64,000 nucleotides of DNA from Olsenella sp. An188 (GCF_002160255.1 NZ_NFKF01000001.1:124001-188000), one strand, 5' to 3'. Shown: positions 24,703-33,152, counted from the stretch's first letter. Numbers and translations are program-made. The notes: a model not told the origin generated them from the letters alone.

Positions 24703-26016
24703 CTAGACGACGAGGAAGTACACCAGGAAGGCGAGCGCCGCGACCCACATGAGCGGCTTGACCTTCTTGAGCTGGCCGGTCACCGCGGCGACGACGACGT
24801 AGGCGATGAAGCCGAAGCCGATGCCGTTGGAGATGGAGTAGGTCAGGGGCACGCCGGCCACGATGAGGAAGGCGGGCAGGCCCTCGAGGAGGTCGGTCCA
24901 GTCGATCTCGGTGACCTCGCTCATCATGAGGTAGCCGACGAAGACGAGGGCGCCGCAGGTGGCAGCGGAGCTCACGACGGAAATCAGGGGCGAGAAGAAC
25001 GCGGCGACGATGAAGAGCAGGCCCGCGACCACGGAGGAGAGGCCGGTGCGGCCGCCGTCGGCGGCGCCCGACGCGGACTCGACGAAGGTGGTGATCGAGG
25101 AGGCGCCCACGAGGCCGCCCACCGCGGCGGCGGCGGAGTCGACGATCAGGATGGGCTTGATGTCCTTGACGCGGCCGTCGTCCTCGAGGAACTCGCCCTG
25201 CTTGGCCACCGCCATCGCAGTGCCCATGGTGTCGAAGAAGTCAGACATCATGAGGGAGAAGGCAAAGACGAGCAGCGTGGGGTTCGTGACGACCTTTGCG
25301 ATGCCCATGACGCCCGTCTCGTCGGTGAGGAAGGGGGCGCCGAAGGTGGAGAAGTCCAGGCCGGAGACGATGCCTGCGGGCATCTGCGTGACGCCGAGGG
25401 GGATGCCGGCGATAACGGCGATGATGATGCCGAGCAGCAGGGCGCCCTTGACGTTCATGGCGTAGAGCACGATCGTCACGACGATCGAGATCAGGCCGAC
25501 CAGGAAGGTGGGGCTGAAGACGTCGCCAAGGGTGACCATGGTGGACTCGTCTGCGACGATGATGCCCGCGTCGGCGAGGCCGATCATGGCGATGAAGAGG
25601 CCGAGGCCCACGGAGATGGCGTGGCGAAGCGACACGGGAATGGCGTCCATGATCGCCTCGCGCAGGCCGCACAGGACCAGGACCAGGATCGCGACGCCCT
25701 CGATGAAGATGACGGCGCTCGCGGCGTGCCAGTCCCCGCCGGCGATGCCGGTGAGCGTAAACGCGAAGACGGCGTTGACGCCCATACCGGAGGCGCAGGC
25801 GAGCGGGCGGTTGGCGATGAGGCCCATGAGGATCGTCATGATGCCCGCGCCGAGGCAGGTGGCCGTCACCGCCGCAGTTGCCGGAATGCCCGCGGACGTG
25901 AGGAGCGAGGGGTTCACCGCGATGATGTACGCCATCGCGAGGAACGTCGTCAGGCCCGCACGAACCTCCTGGCCGACGCTCGAGCCCCTCTCACCTGCCT
26001 TGAAGAAAGATTCCAT
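24703..26016 (-). CDS. Adenine/guanine/hypoxanthine permease (NCS2, AzgA-like)
   Basis: A 437-aa transporter with the AzgA/PbuG features: MAYIIAVNPSLL at the N terminus, ACASGMGVNAVFAFT, LREAIMDAIPVSLRHAIS-like loop, and SDFFDTMGTAMAVAKQGEFL, followed by VGASSITTFVESASG where the PXXX substrate loop lies. It is predicted to import purine bases with protons, matching apt nearby. AAAGGGATG precedes the ATG. The gene ends in the strong terminator at 24660-24689. Confidence 0.9.
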   Translation of the reverse strand: MESFFKAGERGSSVGQEVRAGLTTFLAMAYIIAVNPSLLTSAGIPATAAVTATCLGAGIMTILMGLIANRPLACASGMGVNAVFAFTLTGIAGGDWHAASAVIFIEGVAILVLVLCGLREAIMDAIPVSLRHAISVGLGLFIAMIGLADAGIIVADESTMVTLGDVFSPTFLVGLISIVVTIVLYAMNVKGALLLGIIIAVIAGIPLGVTQMPAGIVSGLDFSTFGAPFLTDETGVMGIAKVVTNPTLLVFAFSLMMSDFFDTMGTAMAVAKQGEFLEDDGRVKDIKPILIVDSAAAAVGGLVGASSITTFVESASGAADGGRTGLSSVVAGLLFIVAAFFSPLISVVSSAATCGALVFVGYLMMSEVTEIDWTDLLEGLPAFLIVAGVPLTYSISNGIGFGFIAYVVVAAVTGQLKKVKPLMWVAALAFLVYFLVV

Positions 26017-26094
26017 AAACTAACATCCCTTTCCTTTTGCCACGTACACTATGTGTCCTGCCGCGGCGGAGGGCCGCAGACGCAAAACCAGGGC

Positions 26095-26541
26095 CTAGAC
26101 GCCGCTCGAGCCAAAGCCGCCGGCGCCGCGGTCGGTCTCGTCGAGCTCGTCGACCTCGACGAGACGCACGACGGGGACGCGCTGGATGACGAGCTGGGCG
26201 ATGCGCTCGCCGCGCTCGATGGAGATGCTTCGCTCGTCGTCGAGGTTGACGGCGCAGACCTTGAGCTCGCCGCGGTAGTGGGAGTCGACGAGGCCGGGCG
26301 TGTTCGCCATGGAGAGCCCCTCGCGCAGGGCAAGGCCGCTCCTCGGCTGCACGAAGCCCGCGTATCCCTCGGGGATCGCCACGGCGAGCCCGGTGGAGAC
26401 GAGCCTGCGCTCGTGCGGCGCGAGCGTCACGCTCTCGTTGGCCCTGAGGTCGAGCCCGGCGTCGCCCTCGTAGGCGTAGCTCGGGAGCTCGACCGTCGGG
26501 TCGAGCCGCTTGATCGGAAGGTCGACCCTGTCGTCAGTCAT
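26095..26541 (-). CDS. dut: Deoxyuridine 5'-triphosphate nucleotidohydrolase
   Basis: Hydrolyses dUTP to dUMP, keeping uracil out of DNA. All five trimeric dUTPase motifs are seen in order: GDAGLDLRA, PRSGLALREGL, GLVDSHYRGELKV (catalytic Asp and Tyr), RIAQLVI and the C-terminal RGAGGFGSSG. Length 148 aa is normal. The ATG lies inside the last eight bases of nrdR, so nrdR and dut are translationally coupled. The Shine-Dalgarno is GAGGAGCC in the nrdR tail. Confidence 0.96.
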   Translation of the reverse strand: MTDDRVDLPIKRLDPTVELPSYAYEGDAGLDLRANESVTLAPHERRLVSTGLAVAIPEGYAGFVQPRSGLALREGLSMANTPGLVDSHYRGELKVCAVNLDDERSISIERGERIAQLVIQRVPVVRLVEVDELDETDRGAGGFGSSGV

Positions 26542-26983
26542 TCAGGCTCCTCAGTTCCTCGCTGAACTCGTCAACGTCCTTGAAGTCACGGTAGACGGAG
26601 GCGAAGCGCACGTAGGCGACCTTGTCGACGGACACGAGACGCTTGAGCACCATGCTTCCGAGGTCGACGGAGGACACCTCCATCGTGCCGCCGTCGCGAA
26701 GCTCGGACTCGATGCTGTCGATCAACGCGGTCAGCGCTGACATGGGGACGTCACGCTTGACCGTGGCGGTGACCAGGCCCCTCATGAGCTTCTGGCGGTC
26801 GAAGGTCTCCTTGCGCCCGTCCCGCTTCACCACGACGAGCGGCATCTCCTCGCAGCGCTCGTAGGTGGTGAACCTGAACCCGCACTTGGTGCACTCGCGC
26901 CTGCGGCGAATTGCGTCGTTGCTCTCTGAGGGCCGCGAGTCGACGACCTTCGACTCCTCGCAGCCGCATTTGGGACAGCGCAT
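26534..26983 (-). CDS. nrdR: Transcriptional repressor NrdR
   Basis: Zinc-ribbon/ATP-cone repressor of ribonucleotide reductase genes. Residues 1-45 carry the ribbon CPKCG ... CTKCGFRFTTYER; residues ~48-138 form the ATP-cone (VVKRDGRKETFDRQKLMRGL), which senses ATP/dATP. A GAGGAGGTTCG ribosome site precedes ATG. No nrd genes lie in the window. NrdR sitting beside lexA and a LysM gene matches the actinobacterial order (Rv2718c-Rv2720 in Mycobacterium tuberculosis). Confidence 0.96.
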   Translation of the reverse strand: MRCPKCGCEESKVVDSRPSESNDAIRRRRECTKCGFRFTTYERCEEMPLVVVKRDGRKETFDRQKLMRGLVTATVKRDVPMSALTALIDSIESELRDGGTMEVSSVDLGSMVLKRLVSVDKVAYVRFASVYRDFKDVDEFSEELRSLND

Positions 26984-27082
26984 CGAACCTCCTCAAAATC
27001 ACACACCTTGAGAAGGTATCACAGAACGTTCAAATTTCGGGCGTGAATGGGAGGGCGAAACGATTTCGAAAGCGTGGGGAGC

Positions 27083-27544
27083 CTATCCAAGGCTCGAGGC
27101 GGGAACCACGAGACGCTGGCCGGCAACGAGCGCGCCGCCGCTGAAGCCGTTTTGCTCCTCGATCCACCGCACCAGCTCGGAGGTGGAGACGCCCTCGCAG
27201 GGGCGCTCCTCGGCGATGGACCAGAGCGAGTCGCCCTCCTCGACGACGACCGTCTCGACGGGCAGTGCGCCGACCGCGGCGGCGACGCGCCCTCGCGAGA
27301 GGGAGTCCGAAACCGCGGAGGCGGCGAGAAGCGCGACGACGAGACCGCACCCGAGGGCGAGGAAGAGGGCCGCCTGACGCACGGTGAGGCGCGCCGGCTC
27401 CGCCTTCCGGGCGCTGGCGCGCTCGGGCCTGCGCGCCGCGCCGGCTGCGCGGCCGCCCTCGATGAGCACGAGGCCGTGCTCGCGAGGGTCGAGGGCTGCG
27501 GTCCCGTCGATGCCGGGAAGGGCTGCGTAGGTGCTGGTGATCAT
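27083..27544 (-). CDS. LysM-domain membrane protein, candidate SOS cell-division suppressor
   Basis: A 153-aa protein with a cytosolic tail, one membrane segment (about residues 57-79) and a C-terminal external LysM domain (about 99-147, VVEEGDSLWSIAEE). It sits opposite lexA, like Rv2719c/ChiZ in mycobacteria and DivS in Corynebacterium, whose products block division or act on the wall during SOS. The start 27544 follows AAAGGGGACC; 14 extra upstream codons have no ribosome site. The promoter (TTGACA at 27653-27658, CATAAT at 27631-27636) has LexA-type boxes between and past its elements, so SOS induction is likely. Confidence 0.8.
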   Translation of the reverse strand: MITSTYAALPGIDGTAALDPREHGLVLIEGGRAAGAARRPERASARKAEPARLTVRQAALFLALGCGLVVALLAASAVSDSLSRGRVAAAVGALPVETVVVEEGDSLWSIAEERPCEGVSTSELVRWIEEQNGFSGGALVAGQRLVVPASSLG

Positions 27545-27614
27545 CGTGGTCCCCTTTCGTCTCTGGCCGGAACGGTTATAGCGCACCGACCGGACAAAAA
27601 TTCCACGTGCAATC

Positions 27615-27628
27615 GGAACGTCTGTACT
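27615..27628 (-). promoter_or_regulatory. LexA-type box 1 (weak) at the LysM gene transcription start
   Basis: GGAACGTCTGTACT fits CGAACRNNYGTTYG with three mismatches and lies just past the -10 of the LysM promoter, at the likely start site. Confidence 0.45.
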
Positions 27629-27630
27629 CT

Positions 27631-27658
27631 ATTATGAAGGTACAGTTGTTCGTGTCAA
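27631..27658 (-). promoter_or_regulatory. Promoter of the LysM gene
   Basis: On the - strand, TTGACA (27653-27658) and CATAAT (27631-27636) are 16 bp apart. The spacer is filled by a LexA-type box (27639-27652). Confidence 0.6.
27639..27652. promoter_or_regulatory. LexA-type box 2 in the LysM promoter spacer
   Basis: GGTACAGTTGTTCG fits the box with two mismatches and sits exactly between -35 and -10 of the LysM promoter. Confidence 0.6.
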
Positions 27659-27666
27659 GAGAAAAT

Positions 27667-27680
27667 CGAACATTTGTTTG
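27667..27680 (+). promoter_or_regulatory. LexA box (perfect) at lexA
   Basis: CGAACATTTGTTTG matches CGAACRNNYGTTYG at every position. It overlaps the lexA -35 by three bases, suited to autorepression. Confidence 0.88.
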
Positions 27681-27706
27681 CTCGAGAGCGTCAGCTGGTG
27701 TACCAT
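27678..27706 (+). promoter_or_regulatory. lexA promoter
   Basis: TTGCTC (27678-27683) and TACCAT (27701-27706), 17 bp apart, 26 bp before the lexA ATG. The same -10 occurs at recA. Confidence 0.65.
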
Positions 27707-27731
27707 AGGCGCAGAGACGAAGGAGGCACTC

Positions 27732-28379
27732 ATGGCAAGAGGAAAGCTCGGTAAGCGCCAGCTCGCCATCTACGACTTCATTCGAAGCTACTCGGACGAG
27801 CACGGCTACCCGCCCTCGGTGCGCGAGATCGGGGCCGCCGTCGGGCTGGCCTCCCCCTCCACCGTCCACATGCACCTCAAGGTCCTCGAGGAGCAGGGGC
27901 TCATCAAGCGCGACTCCAAGAAGCCCCGCACGATCGAGGTCATGGGCAAGCAGGCCGCCTCGGGCCAGCACCTCGCCGAGGTGACCCAGGACGTTGACCG
28001 TGACGTCATCACGCTGCCCGTGGTCGGTCGCGTCGCCGCAGGCACGCCCATCCTCGCCGAGCAGAACATAGAGGACCGGCTGAGCCTTCCGACCTCCGTC
28101 GTGGGCGACGCGAGCTCCTTCGTGCTGCGCGTCCGCGGCGAGTCCATGGTCAACGCAGGCATCTTCGACGGGGACTACATCGTCGTCAAGGAGCAGAGCG
28201 ACGCGCACGACGGCGAGATCGTCGTCGCCCTCATCGACGACTCTGCAACGGTCAAGACCTTCTACCGCGAGCCGGGCCGCATCCGCCTCCAGCCGGAGAA
28301 CGACACGATGGAGCCCATCTACGTCGAGAACCCCACCATCCTGGGCAGGGTCACGGCCCTCATCCGCTCCGTCAGCTAG
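27732..28379 (+). CDS. lexA: LexA repressor
   Basis: SOS repressor that cuts itself when RecA is activated. Residues 1-65 form the winged HTH (RQLAIYDFIRSY, PPSVREIGAAVGLASPSTVH). The hinge is followed by the cleavage bond Ala103-Gly104 in GRVAAGTPIL, and by Ser138 (RGESMVN) and Lys175 (ATVKTFY), the catalytic dyad. Length 215 aa. The ATG at 27732 has GAAGGAGGCACTC before it; a longer in-frame start at 27678 lies within the promoter. It is negatively autoregulated through the perfect box at 27667-27680. Confidence 0.97.
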   Translation: MARGKLGKRQLAIYDFIRSYSDEHGYPPSVREIGAAVGLASPSTVHMHLKVLEEQGLIKRDSKKPRTIEVMGKQAASGQHLAEVTQDVDRDVITLPVVGRVAAGTPILAEQNIEDRLSLPTSVVGDASSFVLRVRGESMVNAGIFDGDYIVVKEQSDAHDGEIVVALIDDSATVKTFYREPGRIRLQPENDTMEPIYVENPTILGRVTALIRSVS

Positions 28380-28385
28380 CGCGCC

Positions 28386-29159
28386 GTGCTGGATTCGTCA
28401 CAGTCTCAGGGCCCTCGTGCGACGGGACGCGTCGGCCTCTTCGACGTGGTGAGGGGCTTCTCCGTCGTTTCTATGGTGCTGTTTCACCTGTGCTACGACC
28501 TCAGGTTCATCTACGGGCTTGACCTCGGGTGGTTCGCGCCGCCCCTGCAGGACGTGTGGCGTGCGAGCATCTCGTGGACGTTTCTGTTCGTGGCCGGGTG
28601 CATGTGCCCGCTGTCGCGCTCCAACCTGAGGAGGGGCCTGCAGTACGGCGCGGTGGCGCTCGCCATCTGGGTCGTCACCTCGCTCTTCCGCTTCGACACG
28701 CCGATCTCGTTCGGCATCATCTACTGCATGGCGGCCTGCACGCTCGTGGCATGGGCCCTCGGGCGCCTCGGGGTCCTCCCGCGCGGCTATGTCGCGGCAG
28801 CGGTCCTGCTCGTCGCGTTCCTCGCGCTGCGGGGGATGCCGGGAGGCGAGGTGGGCCTCGGGTCGCTTCGCGTCGAGCTGCCAGACGCGCTCTACTCCAC
28901 GGAGTGGCTCTCCTGGCTCGGGCTGCCGGGGCCGGGATTCTCCTCGGGAGACTACTACCCCCTGCTCCCCTACCTGCTCGTCTACCTCGCCGGGGCGGCC
29001 GCGGGCAGTCGCTGGGCGCGCGAGGGCTACCCCGTGTGGGCGCGTGCGGCGAGGCTGAGGCCGCTCTCATTCGTCGGCCGGCACGCCCTTGTCGTCTACG
29101 TCCTGCACCAGCCCGTCCTTCTCGCCGTCTGCGCCCTGCTGCTGGGCGGCTGGGCCTGA
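28386..29159 (+). CDS. DUF1624 membrane protein (heparan-alpha-glucosaminide acetyltransferase-like)
   Basis: A 257-aa polytopic membrane protein with about seven hydrophobic segments. The N-terminal LFDVVRGFSVVSMVLFHLCYDL and the later LRPLSFVGRHALVVYVLHQPVLL match the DUF1624/acyltransferase-3-like pattern in which an essential His lies in the FHLCYDL stretch. It may transfer acyl groups across the membrane; substrate unknown. A GTG start lies six bases after lexA, so it could be co-transcribed and SOS-linked. Its 3' end overlaps the convergent hflX stop by 93 bp. Confidence 0.7.
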   Translation: MLDSSQSQGPRATGRVGLFDVVRGFSVVSMVLFHLCYDLRFIYGLDLGWFAPPLQDVWRASISWTFLFVAGCMCPLSRSNLRRGLQYGAVALAIWVVTSLFRFDTPISFGIIYCMAACTLVAWALGRLGVLPRGYVAAAVLLVAFLALRGMPGGEVGLGSLRVELPDALYSTEWLSWLGLPGPGFSSGDYYPLLPYLLVYLAGAAAGSRWAREGYPVWARAARLRPLSFVGRHALVVYVLHQPVLLAVCALLLGGWA

Positions 29160-30443
29160 CGCCTCGTAGGGCGCGAGCGTGCGCGCCATGCGAGCGTCCG
29201 CCTTGACGGTGGCCAGCAGGCCCTCCTGGACGTAGGTCTCCCGCATGACCTGGCAGCGCTCGTGGACCATGCGCATGAGCAGGCCCTTCTCGTAGGGGAC
29301 GAGCACGCTCATCGTGACGCTGCCGGCGGCGGCCTCCCGGGCGACGCGGTAGAGCAGGCCGCGCACGCCCGTCCCCTCCCGGGCGGAGATCACCTGCGCG
29401 TCGGGGTGGGCGGCAGCCGCGTCGCGCAGCTGGAGCTCGTCGAGCAGGTCGGCCTTGTTGAGCACGGTCACGCAGCGTATCTCGGAGGCGCCGATCTCGG
29501 CGAGCACGGACCTCACCGCGTTGATCTCAAGCTCGCGGTGCGGGTCGGACGCGTCCACCACGAGCAGGATGAGGTCGGCGGCGCGGACCTCGGCGAGGGT
29601 GGACTTGAAGGACTCGACGAGCATCGTCGGGAGCTTCTGGATGAACCCGACCGTGTCGGTAATCGTGACCTTCCGGCCCTCGTCGAGCTCGAGCGCGCGG
29701 GTGGTCGGGTCGAGCGTCGCGAAGAGCTCGTCTCGCACGTAGACGTCTGCGCCGGTAAGACGGTTGAGCAGCGTCGACTTGCCTGCGTTGGTGTAGCCCA
29801 CGAGCGCGACGCGGTACACGCCCGAGTCCCAGCGGGCCTTGCTCTGCACGCCGCGGCGGCGCTCGAGGCGCTCGAGCTCGCGGCGCAGCGTCGAGATGCG
29901 GGCGCGCACGAGCCTGCGGTCGACCTCGAGCTGGCTCTCACCCTGCCCGAAGCGGCTTCCGATGCCCCCTCGCGTCTGCTCGCCGACCAGGTGGCTCCAC
30001 ATGCCCCTCAGCCGGGGGAGCACGTACTGGAGCTGGGCGAGCTGGACCTGGAGACGTCCCTCGTGGGTCGTGGCGTGAACGCCGAAGATGTCGAGGATCA
30101 GCGCCGTCCGGTCGATGATCTTGACTGGCTCGCCGACGATCTTCTCGAGGTTGGCCTGCTGCGAGGGCGTGAGCTCGTCGTCGAAGATCACGACGTCGGC
30201 AGAGAGGCTCCTGACGTAGCCGCAGAGCTCCTCGACCTTGCCGCGCCCGATGAAGGTCCTGGGCACTGGGGCGTCAAGGCGCTGCGTGAGGGTCATCACG
30301 ACCTCCGCGCCGTCGGTCTCGGCGAGGCGCGCGAGCTCGGCGAGCGACTCCTCGCAGCCCCACTCCGACTTGCCGAGGTCAACGCCGACCAGAATCGCGC
30401 GCTCGGGCACCGGCGCGGTCGAAAGCGGCTTAAAGCGTCCCAT
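29067..30443 (-). CDS. hflX: GTPase HflX
   Basis: Ribosome-splitting and rescue GTPase. The HflX N-terminal domain (FIGRGKVEEL, VVIFDDELTPSQQANLEK, DRTALILDIFGVHATTHEGRLQVQLAQLQY) precedes the G domain with G1 GYTNAGKSTLLNRLTGA, G2 ATLDPTTRAL, G3 DTVGFIQKLP and G4 NKADLL. Length 458 aa includes a low-complexity, acidic C terminus. The GGGAGG ribosome site and the start overlap the last 14 bases of miaA. miaA-hflX is a common pairing. The 3' end runs into the convergent DUF1624 gene. Confidence 0.95.
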   Translation of the reverse strand: MGRFKPLSTAPVPERAILVGVDLGKSEWGCEESLAELARLAETDGAEVVMTLTQRLDAPVPRTFIGRGKVEELCGYVRSLSADVVIFDDELTPSQQANLEKIVGEPVKIIDRTALILDIFGVHATTHEGRLQVQLAQLQYVLPRLRGMWSHLVGEQTRGGIGSRFGQGESQLEVDRRLVRARISTLRRELERLERRRGVQSKARWDSGVYRVALVGYTNAGKSTLLNRLTGADVYVRDELFATLDPTTRALELDEGRKVTITDTVGFIQKLPTMLVESFKSTLAEVRAADLILLVVDASDPHRELEINAVRSVLAEIGASEIRCVTVLNKADLLDELQLRDAAAAHPDAQVISAREGTGVRGLLYRVAREAAAGSVTMSVLVPYEKGLLMRMVHERCQVMRETYVQEGLLATVKADARMARTLAPYEASGPAAQQQGADGEKDGLVQDVDDKGVPADE

Positions 30444-31371
30444 GTTCCTCCCGGCAGACGTCGTTGACGATGCGCTCCGCCGCCGCCTCGACGTCGCACC
30501 CGTCGAGGTCGATCCACCGCACGCGTCCGTCGCGCCTGAGCCAGGAGAGCTGGCGCTTGGCGTAGCGCCTCGTCCTGACCTTCACCTGCTCGACGGCGTC
30601 GGACATCGCGCACGCGCCCGAGAGCGCCTCGAGAACCTCCTTGTAGCCGATCGCCTGGCCGGCTGTGAGCTCGGAGGTGAGACCGCGCGCGGCGAGGGCG
30701 CGGACCTCGTCGACCAGGCCTGAGGCGAACATCTCGTCCACACGCCTGTCGATGCGCGCGTAGAGGCGCTCGCGCGACATCGTGAGGCCCCAGATGCCAG
30801 CCTCGTAGTGGGGCTTGCGGGCGAGAAGCCCCTCGTGGTGCTCGGCGTAGGAGGTTCCCTCGTCGAGCATCTCGAGGGCCCTGACGACGCGGCGCGAGTT
30901 GTTGGGGTGAATGAGCCGGGCGCTTCGCGGGTCACGCTCGGCGAGAAGGTCGTGCAGGGCCGCAGGGCCCCGCTCGGCGAGCAGACCCTCGTAGGCGCGC
31001 CGGCGCTCCCCGCCCTTCTCGCCGGAGGGGAACTCCATCTCGTCAATCACCGCGTCGAGGTAGAGCCCGGTGCCGCCACACAGGACCGCGTCGCGGCCCC
31101 CGGAGAGCAGGGCGTCGACGCAGGAGCGGGCGTCGCGCTGGAACAGACTGACCGAGTAGTTCTCGAGCGGGTCGCAGACGTCGACCATGAGCAGCGGGAC
31201 GCGGCGCTCGCAGGCAGGCGTCTTGGCCGTCCCGACGTCCATCCCCCGGTACACCTGCATCGCGTCGACCGAGACGACCGAGGTGCCCAGGCGCTCGGCG
31301 ACGAGCTCGGCGGTCGCGCTCTTGCCGGATGCGGTGGGGCCGACGACGGCGAGGACGGCGGGGCGCCTCAT
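30430..31371 (-). CDS. miaA: tRNA dimethylallyltransferase
   Basis: Adds a dimethylallyl group to N6 of A37 in tRNAs reading UNN codons, the substrate MiaB then methylthiolates. Walker A GPTASGKSATAE at residues 11-22, the DAMQVYRGMDVGTAK loop, CGGTGLYLDAVID and LIHPNNSRRVVRALE are intact, with the C-terminal IGYKEVLEALSG and RRYAKRQLSWLRR. Length 313 aa. The start overlaps the miaB stop (ATGA), so the two steps of ms2i6A synthesis are coupled. Confidence 0.95.
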   Translation of the reverse strand: MRRPAVLAVVGPTASGKSATAELVAERLGTSVVSVDAMQVYRGMDVGTAKTPACERRVPLLMVDVCDPLENYSVSLFQRDARSCVDALLSGGRDAVLCGGTGLYLDAVIDEMEFPSGEKGGERRRAYEGLLAERGPAALHDLLAERDPRSARLIHPNNSRRVVRALEMLDEGTSYAEHHEGLLARKPHYEAGIWGLTMSRERLYARIDRRVDEMFASGLVDEVRALAARGLTSELTAGQAIGYKEVLEALSGACAMSDAVEQVKVRTRRYAKRQLSWLRRDGRVRWIDLDGCDVEAAAERIVNDVCREEHGTL

Positions 31372-32741
31372 CGAGGCTCGCCCTCCAGGGCGCCGCGCAG
31401 GTACCAGGTCCTTGCCCCCTCGACGCGCACGTCGCAGACGCGTCCGACAAGGTCGGCCGCGGAGCGCCCCTCGGGGAGGGGGAAGTGCACCGTCTGGTTC
31501 TTCTCGCTGTGGCCGACCATGACGGAGTCGTCTCGCTTGGAGCTGCCCTCCACGAGCACGCGCGCCACGCCGCCCACGTCGAGCTGGTTGGCCTCGAAGG
31601 CCTGCCTGGCCACGAGCTCGGCGAGCCGGTCGAAGCGCTCCTGGATCACCTCGCGGGGGGTGTCGTCGACCATCTCGGCCGCGGGCGTGCCCGGGCGGGG
31701 TGAGTAGATGAAGGTGTAGGCGGATGAGAAGGCGGCCTCACGCACGAGCGAGAGCGTGTCCTCGAAGTCGGCCTCGGTCTCCCCCGGGAAGCCCACGATG
31801 ATGTCGGTCGAGAGGGCGAGCCCGGGCATGGCGGCGCGAAGCCGTCCCACGAGCTCGAGGTAGCCCTCGCGCGTGTAGCGGCGATTCATGGCCTTGAGCA
31901 CGCGCGTGGAGCCGCTCTGGACCGCAAGGTGCAGGTGCGGCATCACGGCGGGGACCTCGGCCATCGCGGCGATGACGTCGTCGGTGAGGTCCTTGGGGTT
32001 GGATGACGTGAACCGGATGCGCTCGACCCCGGTCTCCCCCACCCTGCGCAGCAGCTCCGCGAAGCGAGGCTCGCCGTAGATGTTGCGACCGTAGGAGTTG
32101 ACGTTCTGCCCGAGCAGGCAGACCTCGCGCACGCCGTCGGAGACGAGCCTCTCGACCTCGGCGACGACGCTCTCCATGGTGCGGCTCTTCTCGCGCCCGC
32201 GGACGTGGGGCACGATGCAGTACGTGCAGAAGTTGTTGCAGCCGGTCATGATGGGCACCCACGCGTGGAAGGGGCTCGCCCGGTGGCTCGGGAGGTCGGT
32301 GGAGAAGGGGCGGCCCTCCTCCTCGGTGTCGACCTCGACGGCGTGCCCGGCGCCTCCCTCGAACGCCTCGCACAGCAGGTCGGGGAGGCTGGCGAGCGCG
32401 CTCGTGCCGAAGACGACGTCGGCGCAGGGGATGTGCTCGCGTATGCGCTCGCCGTCGCGCTGGGCGATGCAGCCGCCTATGGCCACGACGCGCCGCCCCG
32501 AGGGCGGCTCGGGCGCGCTGACCATGGCGGAGGCCTGGCCGTAGAGGCGCTGGTCGGCGTTCTCCCTCACGCAGCAGGTCATGAAGACGACGACGTCGGC
32601 CTCCTCGGGCTCGGCGACCGCGATGCAGCCGCACTCGTCGAGCAGGCCGGCGACTCGCTCGGAGTCGTGAAGGTTCATCTGGCATCCGAAGGTGCGGACG
32701 CAGTAGGTCTTGCCCACGAGGGCCCCGTGGCGCGCCGTCAT
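31368..32741 (-). CDS. miaB: tRNA-2-methylthio-N6-dimethylallyladenosine synthase MiaB
   Basis: Radical-SAM methylthiotransferase. N-terminal UPF0004 domain with three Cys (FGCQMNLHDSER, MTCCVREN, IGGCIAQRDG), radical-SAM triad GCNNFCTYCIVP, and a C-terminal TRAM domain (about residues 390-457). The ATG at 32741 is chosen for the ATGA overlap with spoVS and because it sits right before TARHGALVGK; open frame continues upstream without support. Two other methylthiotransferases, RimO and MtaB, occur in this window. Confidence 0.95.
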   Translation of the reverse strand: MTARHGALVGKTYCVRTFGCQMNLHDSERVAGLLDECGCIAVAEPEEADVVVFMTCCVRENADQRLYGQASAMVSAPEPPSGRRVVAIGGCIAQRDGERIREHIPCADVVFGTSALASLPDLLCEAFEGGAGHAVEVDTEEEGRPFSTDLPSHRASPFHAWVPIMTGCNNFCTYCIVPHVRGREKSRTMESVVAEVERLVSDGVREVCLLGQNVNSYGRNIYGEPRFAELLRRVGETGVERIRFTSSNPKDLTDDVIAAMAEVPAVMPHLHLAVQSGSTRVLKAMNRRYTREGYLELVGRLRAAMPGLALSTDIIVGFPGETEADFEDTLSLVREAAFSSAYTFIYSPRPGTPAAEMVDDTPREVIQERFDRLAELVARQAFEANQLDVGGVARVLVEGSSKRDDSVMVGHSEKNQTVHFPLPEGRSAADLVGRVCDVRVEGARTWYLRGALEGEPR

Positions 32742-33061
32742 GACGCAAGCTCCGGGGACTCGGGCTCCGAAGCGCGCGACGAGGTGGTGGGGGCGCTGAT
32801 GCGGTGCACGTAGATCGCGATGCGAATGGCGGTGCGGCTCTCCCCCGAGATCTCGATGTCGGAGAAGGTGGGCGCGCACGAGATGTCGACGCCGGTGGGA
32901 ATGAGGAAGCCGCGCGCGATGGCGACGGCCTTGATGGCCTGGTTCACCGCGCCCGCCCCGACGCACTGGATGTTGACGGGAAGCCCGTCCTTGACGAGGC
33001 CGGCAATGGCGCCGGCGACCGAGGCCGGCGACGACTTGCTCGAAACCTTTAGAAAGTCCAT
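32738..33061 (-). CDS. spoVS: SpoVS-family Alba-like protein
   Basis: A 107-aa protein of the SpoVS family, small Alba-fold nucleic-acid-binding regulators. The core, residues 1-86, is highly conserved (LKVSSKSSPASVAGAIAGLV, VGAGAVNQAIKAVAIARGFL, EISGESRTAIRIAI) and the last ~20 residues are a variable tail. First described in Bacillus sporulation, but also present in non-sporulating bacteria, where its role is unknown. It heads the spoVS-miaB-miaA-hflX run, with overlaps of 4, 4 and 14 bases. GGAGAGAGAA precedes the ATG. Confidence 0.93.
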   Translation of the reverse strand: MDFLKVSSKSSPASVAGAIAGLVKDGLPVNIQCVGAGAVNQAIKAVAIARGFLIPTGVDISCAPTFSDIEISGESRTAIRIAIYVHRISAPTTSSRASEPESPELAS

Positions 33062-33070
33062 TTCTCTCTC

Positions 33071-33100
33071 CTGCTGCGTGGCTCTCTGAGCTGCTGCGTG
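33071..33100. repeat. 10-bp direct repeats in the spoVS leader
   Basis: CTGCTGCGTG occurs at 33071-33080 and 33091-33100 on the + strand, a 20-bp period, about 10-40 bases before the spoVS ATG. A possible operator or leader element. Confidence 0.4.
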
Positions 33101-33152
33101 TCTGGTTCGATGGTTACCGTGGGTGCGCGTTGAGCAAAGATTCTACTGTCCT

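Noticed and set aside
32742-32966. Upstream extension of miaB
   Set aside because: It overlaps the conserved spoVS core; the ATG at 32741 with an ATGA overlap explains the start.
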